Of a stretch of DNA of 64,000 bases, positions 1 through 10,796 are shown piece by piece (within the stretch, counting starts at the first letter, position 1; each line of letters starts with the position of its first letter). Source of the stretch: Amaranthus tricolor (taxonomy: Eukaryota > Streptophyta > Magnoliopsida > Caryophyllales > Amaranthaceae). The position numbers were made by a program, and so were the translations under genes. The stretch is from the NCBI RefSeq assembly GCF_026212465.1, contig NC_080056.1, forward strand, positions 16,689,874 through 16,753,873. Reading direction: 5' to 3'. Under the pieces are notes generated by a model that did no database searches, was not told the origin of the DNA, and worked only from the letters and a program-made list of their open reading frames with translations.

Positions 1-522
1 CGCGGGCCGGCCCGGCCCGGCCCGAAAAAGTGTGTGTTCATGATTTTTATTTTAATTTGTTTTATATTATGTATAATATGTAACAATTGTATTTGATTAT
101 TTCAATTATTTTTAATTTGTGTTTTAAATTATGTATAATATGCAACAATTGTATTTGTAGTTTTGTGAATTTCTTTGTCTTTTTTGGTTTTATTTATTTT
201 AGTTTTATATTTTTATTTTTTTGGTTATTTACAAATCACGGTGATTGATTAAAAATTATTAAATAAAAAAATGAGAGTTTTTAATTTAAAGCATTATGGA
301 TGAGGGCTTTAAGTTATAGTGAAATAATCATGGTTATCTTAAAAATAATTAAAAAAAAAATAATATATAACATAGGCCCGCAAAAGCCCGCACAGTACGG
401 GTTTGGGCAAGAACTTTTTGGCCCGCACTTTGGCCCGGCCCGGCCCGGCCCGCATCAATGGGCAGATTTTTGCCTCTCGTCCCGGCCCGAACCCGGCCCG
501 GCCCGGTGTTTGATCACCTCTA
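1..522. mobile_element. End of a hAT-like non-autonomous element
   Basis: Seen: blocks of GGCCCGGCCCGG at 1-24 and 430-506 flank AT-rich filler, and the right end reads CGGTGTTTGATCACCTCTA. Read inward this is TAGAGGTGATCAAACACCGG. This matches the TAGRGGTGNTCAAA-type ends of plant hAT elements with subterminal CGGGCC repeats (family knowledge). The left end lies outside the window. A possible 8-bp target duplication, AATCATTT (523-530), cannot be tested without the other side. A roughly 30-bp stretch near 66-95 recurs near 130-158. No transposase is seen. Confidence 0.55.
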
Positions 523-672
523 AATCATTTCATTATATTTCAAATTATTATGATTATGTCATGTGAAATTTTACAGTCCTATTATTAAATTGTGTAATTT
601 TGTTAGATTGTATGATTTGTGAAGACTGCTTAGAATGAGACATTTGTATATTTTAATATATTTATTATATTG

Positions 673-806
<134 letters not shown>

Positions 807-839
807 TTATTGTATGATGATATATACAAATCATAAATA

Positions 840-1520
840 CTAATTTAGTTGCTATTATTAGAACTGTAGTTGAAAACTTTATATCAGGTATCTATAAAAG
901 ATAAGTCTTTTCATACTAATATATATATCTATTACGCTGCAATTTATCCTCCCTTATTAAAACGCCTATAATATACACATACAAAACATTTTACGTTACT
1001 AATATGTTTTATTATAACACCGTAATAAATAAGTCTCTTAGTTGGACTAGAAAAACCATATACGACAACTAATAAATCATCGTGATCATGATGATGAACA
1101 AACCAGTCACAATATCAAAAATCTTAATGTTGAAAATCTAGTGAGAACCGACGTATTAAATTAAGTTCATAGTAAAAAGTAGCATTGTCTGTATCCATAA
1201 TTGACACCACGCGCACTCTACGTTAGGAAAGGTAATTTTTGATACATAACAAATAAATTTTTTCATTTAAATCATTACTAATGTATTAAATAGTACCAAA
1301 TCATCAATGGATGGATAGTGATAATTGAAGATTTTCTCTTCTATCTTTTGATAGGAGTTCAATTCAATTAGAATATCATTTTTCTTCTCTCTCTATTCTA
1401 TATGTATTCCCTAATATTTTTTTTGAAAAATAATGCTCACTCCATTTTTTTTATTTACTTTTTACACAATTTTTAAAGTAAATTTTAAATCTTAGTATAT
1501 CTAAATATAATAAAAAAATT
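840..1520. other. AT-rich intergenic DNA
   Basis: I see no coding frame, terminal repeat or RNA gene in this stretch. Confidence 0.5.
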
Positions 1521-2436
1521 TGTAACAACCCAACTTATCGTTGACTGGGTAAATAGGGTCATCACTGGGTTTGTTTCCCAATAAACTGAAATCACACTTC
1601 CAAAACTCAAGCAAAGGGGTCACAAGCTATTCAACGTGACTAACTCAGCTAAATCCCAAAGCCAACATCTAACTAATACACAAGATAATCATACAATTTT
1701 CGACAAGTCCGATATAACCAACACAACCAAAACAAATTTACATTTATCCAAAATTCCTAATACAAATCCATAATTCCTAAGTACTCAGCTCAATTTTACA
1801 TCTTTGGAAACTCTATTCACCTCCGCTAATCCATTATTCCCGACTAGTTTCGATGTGTAGACAAGTTAAAAGATGGAAACAATAGAAGATCAGATTAAAC
1901 TGAATGAGAAGTAACAATCCAAAACAACAAAACACAGTAAATCATAACATAGGTTTAAAAGCAACTTCCGTTCCCTAGATCTATGTACGCACAGGGAGTC
2001 TAGTTTGAGAGGTGCCCCATAGCTCTAAGGCTATGTCGCTCTCGGGTGAAGCTAGTCAATATCTCAATGACAATTTGCTTCAAAAACAGGGAGCAGGGAA
2101 CAATGTTCTTCAACTCCGTCAATGACCAGCTCGCAAGCCCGATTCATTGACCATATCATAATATCAGCATAAACATTCACAACAACATTTGTCTCAACAA
2201 TTTTCAATTCAAAAGAGCTTTAGTAAAAACTTTATTTTCAAGAATGTAGTCTGATCAGACCCTTTAAGGGACTGCTACTACTCACCAAAAAAAACGCTTC
2301 AAGAGGCCAAGTCTGCTACCTCGCGATTATTAGAAGGGCTCTTCGATAATGTCGCTTCCTAAAGCATAACAAATATTGCATCACAACAACGCATACGATA
2401 CTACATCTAGGTTCATATAGTTCATTACTACTCATC
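1521..2436 (+). mobile_element. Probable LTR-retrotransposon fragment
   Basis: The stretch opens with TGTAACAACCCAAC, a start typical of LTRs of plant Ty3/gypsy chromoviruses (family knowledge). It has no long frame. It is cut at 2437 by the truncated Copia element. No second LTR or target duplication was found, so lineage and orientation are tentative. Confidence 0.3.
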
Positions 2437-4236
2437 CTAAGAACGCATAGTTCCACCAGCTATTCTTATAGTTCCACCAGCTATTCTAATACGTCCTGCA
2501 CAAGTTCTATGTCTAACAATACCTTCATTAGAACAATATTTCAGAAATTTATTATCAACAAATTCAAGACCATTATCGGTTCTTAAGGTCTTGATGCTCC
2601 TACCGGTCTTCTTTTCAATCATCTTCTTCCATTCCAAGAAGACATCAAAAACTTCATTTTTATGTTTTATAAAATAACACCAAACTTTTCTTGAAAAATC
2701 ATCAATAAAGGTCAACATGTAATTACAACCACTAAGGGAGGGCATTCTTGAAGGCCCCCACAAATCGGAATGGACATAGTCTAAAATTCCCTTAGTGTTG
2801 TGAACGGCGGGTTTGAAACTAACTCTCTTGTGTTTCCCATAAACACAATGTTCACAAAAACTAAGGTTCCCAAATTTCTTCCCATTAAACAAACCTTGTT
2901 TAGAGAGTTCAAACATACCTCTTTCTCCCATGTGACCAAGCCTCAAATGCCAAAGTTTGGTGTCATGATCGGACATTATGCTTGTGGAAATATTTGCCGA
3001 GCCAAGAATGGTTGACCCTTGAAGAGCATACAAACTCCCATTCAACTTACCCTTCATCACAACTAGTGAGCCTTTGGCAACCTTCATAACTCCACCTTCA
3101 CAAGTGATTCTACACCCGATCTCGTCAAGAGTACCCAAAGATAAAAGATTCTTTTTTAAGCCCGGAACATACCTTATATTGGTTAAGGTCTTCACAATTC
3201 CATCAAACATCTTTACTCTAATGCTCCCAATCCCAACAACCTTACAAATTGTGTTGTTTCCCATGGTAACATTTCCCCCATCAATACTTTCAAATGTATA
3301 GAAGAAAGTTTTGTTGGGAGTCATGTGGAATGTGCACCCCGAGTCAAGAATCCACTCATCATTATCTTTGTACCCATGTGTGGCAACAAGAACATCACCA
3401 TCATCACGATCATTCACATAACTAGCATTTGCATTACTAGTTGCTTCCCTAGCCTCCTCTTCATTTTTCCTTTTTAACTTCCAACAATCCTTCTTGATGT
3501 GGTCCTTAAGCTTGCAATAATTACAAGTTTTATTTTTGTTTGGCCTTATAGACTTGGACCTCCCTTTACCCTTGTTTCCACTCCCACTAGTGGAACCTTT
3601 CTCTTGTGACCTCTGTCTCACAAACAAACCATCACTAGCATTGCTTTGTGACTTTTGTGATAATTGTGAATCGATAAGGTTTCTTTGTGTCAAGGCACTC
3701 TTCACATCATCACTACTCAAATTATCTCTACCATAGAGTAGAGTTTCTCTAAAATTTTTATAAGAAGGGGGTAGAGAACATAAGAGGTAAATTGCCAAGT
3801 CTTCATCATCAAGCTTGACATCAATGTTTTGCAAATCCATAACAATGGAATAAAATTCTTCTAAGTGAGGTTTCAAGGATTTACCTTCCTCCAAGCGTAG
3901 ATCATAGAGTCTACTTTTCAAAAGTAGCTTATTGGTAACACTTTTGGCCATATAGAGTGATTCCAACTTCTCCCATATACCCTTGGTTGTTGTTTCTTTA
4001 ACAACCTCTCTTAGAACTTCGTTGAAAAGGCATAATTGAATTGCTGACAATGCCTTTGAGTCTATCTCTTCCCATCTTGATGCGGACATTCCTTCCGGCA
4101 TCTTATCTACACCATCAATGGCCTTATGCACACCATTTTGGATTAAAATGGCTCTCAATTTGACTTGCCATAAGCCAAAATTTACATTTCTATCAAACTT
4201 CTCTATGTCAAGCTTCATTGTAGTCATGATTCTCAA
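2437..4236 (-). pseudogene. Copia gag-protease-integrase polyprotein, 3'-truncated
   Basis: This is the open 5' part (599 codons) of a Ty1/Copia polyprotein. In order: a UBN2-type gag (about residues 10-200), a CX2CX4HX4C zinc knuckle starting CNYCK (about 239-252), an aspartic protease active site WILDSGCTFH (about 296), a GAG-pre-integrase HHCC zinc-binding segment (WHLRLGH to CEHCVYGK, about 430-475), and the start of the integrase core with two of its acidic residues (VHSDLWGP, RTDNGLEF). The frame is clean, but after RHRTCAG it runs into 19 foreign residues containing a duplicated IRIAGGT. The rest of integrase, reverse transcriptase, RNase H and the 3' LTR are missing. A primer binding site and LTR lie just upstream at 4270-4286. 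It is similar to Tork/Tnt1-type elements and cannot transpose alone. Confidence 0.9.
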
Positions 4237-4269
4237 ATAACAACTTCTTAAGACACCGTAAAATCAACT

Positions 4270-4283
4270 TGGCTCTGATACCA
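4270..4283 (-). other. Primer binding site of the truncated Copia
   Basis: The minus strand reads TGGTATCAGAGCCA, complementary to the 3' end of plant initiator tRNA-Met. It sits between the LTR edge (about 4286) and the gag start (4236), fixing the orientation of the element. Confidence 0.85.
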
Positions 4284-4285
4284 AT

Positions 4286-4900
4286 TGAAAACGTTTGCCA
4301 AAATCGTTACGATGCTAAGAACGATACAAACAACAATGAACAAAACAACGTTTGACAATGTAAACTAAACAAGAGAGACACAAGGATTTAAGGAGGTTCA
4401 CCCAATGATGGCTACGTCCTCCGTGGTGTGTAGTTTCTGTTTATATTATATCATAAGAGTATAAACAACACTTCTAAATGAAGAATTACAATTGAGTAAG
4501 AGATAAAACAAAAGGCTATGTGTTTGGCTTAGGGGTTGTGTTTGATGTGTTTGATGTGTGAGTATGAGAGCCCTATATATAGTACTAGATACTAAAATAT
4601 CAATAGTTCACTTGAATACATAGTTAATATTGAGTAATGAATAATATGAAATAACTCCAAGAACTTGAAAGGTCGAAAACTAGCATTCCATGCATGTCAG
4701 AACATCCGCTCGACCGAAACAGGGAGCTCGCTCGGTCGAGCAGCTCGGTCGAGCGAGAATCAGCAACATTCTGGAGCATTCTGTCTGACCGCTCGACCTA
4801 CCAAAATGACTCGCTCGGTCGAGCGGGTAGGTCGAGCGACCTTTCTGATCCTTATGTTAGAATTCTGATCGAGCTACCATAAATCAAGTCCCTTCTTCTT
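4286..4900 (-). mobile_element. 5' LTR of the truncated Copia
   Basis: The inner edge is placed at 4286, next to the primer binding site. The distal edge is not resolved because there is no second LTR to compare. On the minus strand the U5-like end carries GTGAACCTCCTTAAATCC. A palindromic TATA-like CTATATATAG lies near 4573. At 4700-4840 an unusually GC-rich block carries three copies of GCTCGGTCGAGC (4730, 4743, 4813). Confidence 0.6.
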
Positions 4901-6640
4901 CTTCATTAATCTTCATTAACACCCATAATTCATCATGAATACTCACCACATAATTACATCCATTTGCATTCCACAAAACAAGAGTCACACACATGATTAC
5001 ACACTTTTACTTGTGCACTCAAGTCACACATACCATTCATAACAAATACTTTCAAGAATATCAAATTATTCGATACTTACCCATAACTCTTGGTTTTATC
5101 ATTTCTAAGCATCATATAATAGTAAAACTTGATCTTTAATTCACCATTTACATCTTATTAAACTGGAAGTAAACATTCTAGCCCACAATCGCTATTGCTC
5201 ATAAAGAATTTAATAATCCATCTAAAATATTAAATCTTCTAACAATTAGCTCTTGACGAGTATCCACAATTAAAATGATTAATCTCAACTTCACCTAAAT
5301 CTATCAATCAACATAATACCCATAACAAGTTCTCAAATCAACAAACATCTATTATATCATCTAAGAGTATCACTTTTTTCAATTACTTGTCATCATCATT
5401 TTAAAAAAAATCCCCGTATTAGTACCATTTCAGGACATATCATTACTAAAATAGACATAACTCTCTCATACGAATTCATTTTGAGACGATTCAAGTGGCC
5501 ACGCGACCATGACTCGGAGCTCTACAAATTCTAAGAAGACACCAGAACCTAAAAACAATCAAAACTGACCCGAAAATGGCCAAGACAGAATGCTCAGTTT
5601 TTGAGCTGAAGCTTCAATATCCAAATACTAAATTTTATACTAGAAACCAAATAACCCAAATAAACACTAAAAACAACTCAATTACTAATTGAATCCATAT
5701 ACTCATCTTAAATTCAAGTTGATACCTAAATTTGAATCAAAGACCCAATTGAATCCACAAATACCAAACTACTTTAAAACATTCAATTAATACTTAAATA
5801 GAATAGTTTGTGGATTACCTCAATCACCATTGAAGGAAGAGGAAGGAGTTGGTATGGTGGTGCGGCCCACCGTGTGTGATGGTGAAGTAAGGCTGCGTGG
5901 GGCTGGCGTCACAGCAGCTTGTTGCTGTTTGGAGGGCACAAAGCAGCAATTGTTGCTGCTAGGTGGGTGGATCACGGCTAGCTACTGCCGCCTGCTACTT
6001 GTGGAGGACGGGAGGTGTCGGTTGCTGCTTGTGGAGGAGGAGGCAGCTGCTGATGGAGGAGTAAATGAGCAAGGGCTGTTGAGAAGGAAGAACAGCCGTG
6101 GGGAAGAGGGTGAGGAAGTGAGGCGTGGGTTTTTATTGTGAGGGAAGAGGTGTGTCGGTTTAAATGAGATAAGAATGGGTTTATTTTCAGCTTTGACCCA
6201 TTAAATTCTATTAAAGCCGTATCATCGTAAGACAGTCTTATATAAGACATGCTATAAGGGTATAATAAACGATTTACGAAATAAGTAATTAGTAGTATGA
6301 ATAAGGATTGCATTTAGAAATTTATTTTTTTTTCAATACTTTATTTAAATTTATTTTTATAAAGATAAGATAGTAATCAATTAATAAAATATAATCAAAT
6401 ACACTTTTATCGAAGTATTCTTTATACGAATTTTATACATTAAATAAAATATACCTCTTTCTTGAAAATGTTAACAAATGAAATACTTGAGTCAATATTA
6501 TCAAAATAATAATATTATTACTCGAATTAACTTACTTAATAACCCCAATCAGCTTAATAAACTTATAATTAAGCTTTATTAAACGTAGTCTATTTCATTC
6601 TCCTTAACTTAAAATAATTTCGTCCCCGAAATCATACATA
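4900..6640 (-). mobile_element. Decayed Ty3/gypsy-like fragments
   Basis: Near 6610-6640 the minus strand reads GATTTCGGGGACGAAAT then AAGTTAAGGAGAATG. This resembles the end of pol plus polypurine tract in Tekay/Del-type chromoviruses (family knowledge). The rest is AT-rich except a GC-rich patch at 5830-6140 whose 103-codon frame is Leu/Gly/Glu-rich and looks non-genic. No intact domain or paired LTR was found. Confidence 0.28.
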
Positions 6641-7889
6641 CACTTCTGATCATCCTTAGTTTGAGATATTAAATCATCAACTTACTTGTTGTTTCCCAAT
6701 TGCAATTAAATTTTTAATTAAAAACTCTTATAACTCCCGAGATACTTGGAGATGAATACCTTAAGTCATTTATTGAATCTCATATTCATTAAAGATATCC
6801 ACAATCATTTTTCTATCAACTTTTAATAACTCAAAACTTGATCATTGTCAACTTACTTCAAATTATAACATTTATAACCCTAATCTTCATTTAACGCTTA
6901 AAGCTTCAAATTTCATAACAAATCATTCGAAATAACTTCAATAACCTATAGACATTCAAATTCGTATTATTTTTTTTTCTAAACTATTATTCTATTGTAC
7001 TCACGTTTTACCATTAATAGTTTCATACAATCCCAATTTTTTTTTTAAACCTTTAATAACCAAACGTTTCCTCACTTTCAAAGTCAAACCTCTCACAATT
7101 TAAGTATTCTTTAAACTTCCAATTGATCCCTTTTTTCTTAATTCACATTGTACCATCAATAAAACTTTTATAGAGTCCCAAAGTTATCATTCATTCACTA
7201 AAATCGTTGAAAGCTTTCTCAATCATAATTTTACATTATCCTCAATACGTATAGGCCATTGAATCAAACTTACTACAACATAACTTTAAGTTACTATTAA
7301 TTGCATTAACCTTTGTTTCCTTTCGAATAACTTTTCTTAATTATAATTTCTCATCCCATAATTGAACAAGTCACAAATATTTTTTTCTACGTTATTTATT
7401 CCTTTATAGATTTTCAATCTTAACACACAATTAACGCATAACTTTCAATATTCCCAAAATGTTTCTTCTAAACTCTTTGCATCAAATCATTCTTGCACAA
7501 CGTCATCGCAATTCTCGATAAGTTTGGTCCTCAACTCCTTTTGCCAGTTATTCGAGTATATATAATATCTTTTGGAAAACAATTTCAAGAATACTTGACT
7601 CGAGTATATATATATTTCAAGTTGAAATTTTGAGATCTTTTAAAAACAACTTTTAAGAAGGGAAGAAGTTAAACTAAGAATATTTTATGTCATGTGTATT
7701 TAGGATCATTCTCGCACTGATAATTCTCTTAAACTTACTCGCCTTAAAATATTAATTTTCCCGAAGTTACAAAATTATAAAAAATACTTAATAAAAATAT
7801 TTATTAAGACGAATCTAACAAGATTTTAGATAAGTATATTTTATCTTTTAAGTGTTTCAAAAATATAAATCTAATTTTTTCTTTTCCTT
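6640..7889. other. AT-rich intergenic DNA
   Basis: No gene, clear terminal repeat or RNA gene is visible. Short poly-T runs only. Confidence 0.5.
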
Positions 7890-9360
7890 AAGGTAGCGTT
7901 TAGTAACATGAATTTCATTTGAATTTTTGTAATTCAATTCAAGAAATTGAAGTTATGGATTTAAATTCCAATTCCAATTCCTCAATCTCGTTTGAAAATT
8001 AAAGAATTGAATTTCTCTATTTTAAATTCACATAGTTGTTTGGAAAATATTGGAATTGAATTCCCAAATTTAAATTCTATAGCATTGTTTGGATAACCTT
8101 GTAATTACATTCAACCATAAAAACGGCAAAAATGAACATAGAGTACTATAGAGAAATGATGGCCAAGTATTACTTTCTAAACCTCAATAGTGAAATATAT
8201 AGAGAAGGAAAGACACTTATTACTTTTAAACTAGTGAATTAATTATAGCAGTCGGAAATTTCCAAGTCACACAAAATATAGAGTACCACTGCTATAATAT
8301 AGAAAAGTAATAAATAGTGAATTAAAAACAAATTTATTATTAAATGAAAATGTAGTGAAACTTCCGATGAACACGGTTCAATTTGGTCTAATCTGATACT
8401 AAAATCTAACCAAATCAAAAATTCCAGCCAAGAAAATTTTCTAGACTGGACCGCACCAAACCGTTTTACAACGGTCTAGTCTGCTGTATCGTTTTTTATT
8501 TTTTTTATTTTTATCCAAATTAATACACGTGTTTATCAAATATTTCGCATCTATAATCACTAAACATAATAATTTGTAATTAGTTGATAATATCAACATC
8601 ATTTAAGTATATATTATTATACAAAAATTACTACATCTTGAAATATCTAGGTAGCAACTTAATTTCCTTTTTTAAAAAAATTATGATTTGGACCATTGTA
8701 AGGTTGCAGTCTGGTCTCGTCTGGTATAAAAAATAAAAAATCGATACCAGAACGTAAATCATAATTTTTTTTTTTTTTAAAAAAACAGACCGAATCATTT
8801 TGACCGTAAACCAGACCAAATACTAAAATTTTGATTTGATCCGATTTAATTTACGGTTTAGAATTTAGACTAAACTTTGTTCAGTACGTGGAACCATATG
8901 AAACAAGTTAGTAATAAATAGTCCTTCATCACCAATAGTACAACCTTGGAAATTAAAATAATAAATAAATTCATCTATGATTTGCCTAAGTAGCGTTGGA
9001 AAATAAAAAAATTTTCAATTTGGAGTTCACAAAAATTTATTTCCCAAATTAGCGTTTTAAAAAAAAACTAATTAAATTTATTTGATTGTGGTTTGGAAAG
9101 TTCCAAACCTCTTAAATATCTCCCAAGCAAAACAAAACCAAAACTAAATTAATTTCAATTCCAAAAATAAATTAAAAAAAAATAATGAATAGGAATTGAA
9201 ATTAGAGAAAGTACGGGTTGAAAATGTAGAGTTTGTTTTTTACTTGGGTTAAAATTGTGTTGGAATTAGACCAATTCCAATTTCAATTTTTAGCTTAGCC
9301 AAACAATGAAATTGGACCATTTCATCGATTCAAATGAAATGGCTCAATCCAAACAAATAG
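7890..9360. mobile_element. Possible non-autonomous element with degenerate inverted ends
   Basis: The left end near 7893 reads GTTTAGTAACATGAATTTCA, then TTTGAAT. The reverse complement of the right end near 9356 reads GTTTGGATTGAGCCATTTCA, then TTTGAAT. The two are similar, and the interior is non-coding with TTGTTTGG motifs. No target duplication was identified, so this may be two neighbouring MITE remnants. A second element may be nested at 8369-8885. Confidence 0.27.
8369..8885. mobile_element. Possible hAT-like non-autonomous element
   Basis: The ends are weakly inverted: TGAACACGGTTCAATTTGG on the left and, read inward, TGAACAAAGTTTAGTCTAAA on the right. The interior has repeated GGTCTGGTC and ACCAGACC motifs, as in subterminal regions of small plant hAT elements. 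No convincing 8-bp duplication. Confidence 0.3.
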
Positions 9361-9539
9361 AAAGAATACTAAAGAACAAAAAAGAGTGGAATTACTAATA
9401 ATTCACGACAATAATAAATTGTCAAAAGAAAATTAAGCACATAAGAGAGTGAAGTTTAAACGCTTGCATGTGTATTTGATAGAAAGGAGCATGAATTCAG
9501 GGGAAAAAGAAAAAATATGGAACCTTTTATTGTTTGTCA

Positions 9540-9680
9540 AACATGAAACGGCCTTCTCTCTTCCATTTCACGCTGACTTTCTCACTGTCCGTTTTTGTCT
9601 TCAATTTATTATTTTTTTCTATATAAAACCAATGCATTACAAAGAAAAAAATACACTAAATTGAGAGAAAACCAGAGCAA
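9540..9680 (+). promoter_or_regulatory. Putative core promoter of the HD-Zip IV gene
   Basis: A TATA box TATATAAAA lies at 9620-9628 after a pyrimidine-rich tract (CTTCTCTCTTCC, about 9550). Transcription would start near 9650-9665. It is about 1.1 kb upstream of the start codon, which fits a leader containing an intron: a splice acceptor TTTTGTAG ends at 10790, six bases before the ATG. The 5' donor of that leader intron is not certain; one candidate is GAG|GTAGTT near 10249. Confidence 0.5.
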
Positions 9681-10796
9681 ATGCAAGAAATAGAAGCCAT
9701 TGATAACTGTGTATACACCATGCACTGATCCACAAGAAAAAAAAAGGGAGAAGGAAGATTTAAAAATTATTTTCTAAAATCTTTTATTTTACTTTTTTGA
9801 TTTTTATAATTTTAATTTATTTGACCAAAGGAGGGAATCATCACCTTTGAAATTTGCAAGTGAGTCAGCTATTATTATGGAGAAAAATCCAATTTTAAAT
9901 TTCTAATTTTATTAATTAATTTTTCAATTTGTTTTTTTAATTGAAAAAATGGGATTTGATAATTTTTTAGTCTGAAATTTTCTTTGGATCTTCACATGCA
10001 ATTGGGAGATAAAAAGGTCCTAGAATCTTTGACATTTGACACTCTATACACTCAACAATTGTTTACACACTGTTTCAGTCTCTTAAAAACTAGTCTTTTC
10101 ATCTTTTCCCTCTGTTTAAGGGTGTGTTTGGCTGCCTTTTTACTCATAGAGGGAAAAAAAGGGAGATTTAGTTTTTTAACAAAAGAAAGATAAGCAGGGT
10201 TTATTGGTGTTTGTTTGTCTTCTTTGAAATGGTACTGAGTAATTTCTGAGGTAGTTTTTAATTTTGATATAATTCAAACAGAAACCAGGATTTATTTTCA
10301 AATGTTTTTCCTGCTTTTTAAAAAAAAAAAAAAAAATCTATGAACTGTAAAGAAAGGAGAAAAAATTGAAGGGGTTTCACTTGTAGATTTCAGGATTATT
10401 TTTATGTTACTTTTGGTATTTATTTGGTCATTTTCAGGGGATCTGATGTTCTTAGGTCATTTTCATGAAATGTGAATGTGATATCTCTTGACTTATATTT
10501 TCAAAGAAAAATATTTTGACTTTATTTGGACTTTATTTGGGGTTTTTCTATAAACTAGGGGTATTAAAAAAGTTTTGAAATTTATGGTATAATTACTCCT
10601 TTTATTTTGATTTTAGCTTTTTTTTTTTGTATATGCTATGATTTTGATTGCCCTATTTAAAATAATGTCTTGATATCATTCAGTGAAAATGTGATAAATG
10701 AGTTTATCATGTAGGAGTAAATACAGGTTTTTTAGATTTTTAATTTATTCTTCTATTATTCTAATATTGTTTCTGCTTTGGATTTTGTAGGGTAGA

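Noticed and set aside
300..566. 88-codon frame near the hAT-like end
   Set aside because: It reads through GGCCCG repeats and is Pro/Gly/Arg low complexity; it is explained by the element.
5830..6141. 103-codon Leu/Gly/Glu-rich frame
   Set aside because: Driven by GC-rich simple sequence, no domain, and overlapped by an equally long antisense frame.
9984..10193. 69-codon frame in the HD-Zip leader
   Set aside because: It lies in untranslated or intronic DNA upstream of the supported start and is Phe/Leu-rich without a domain.
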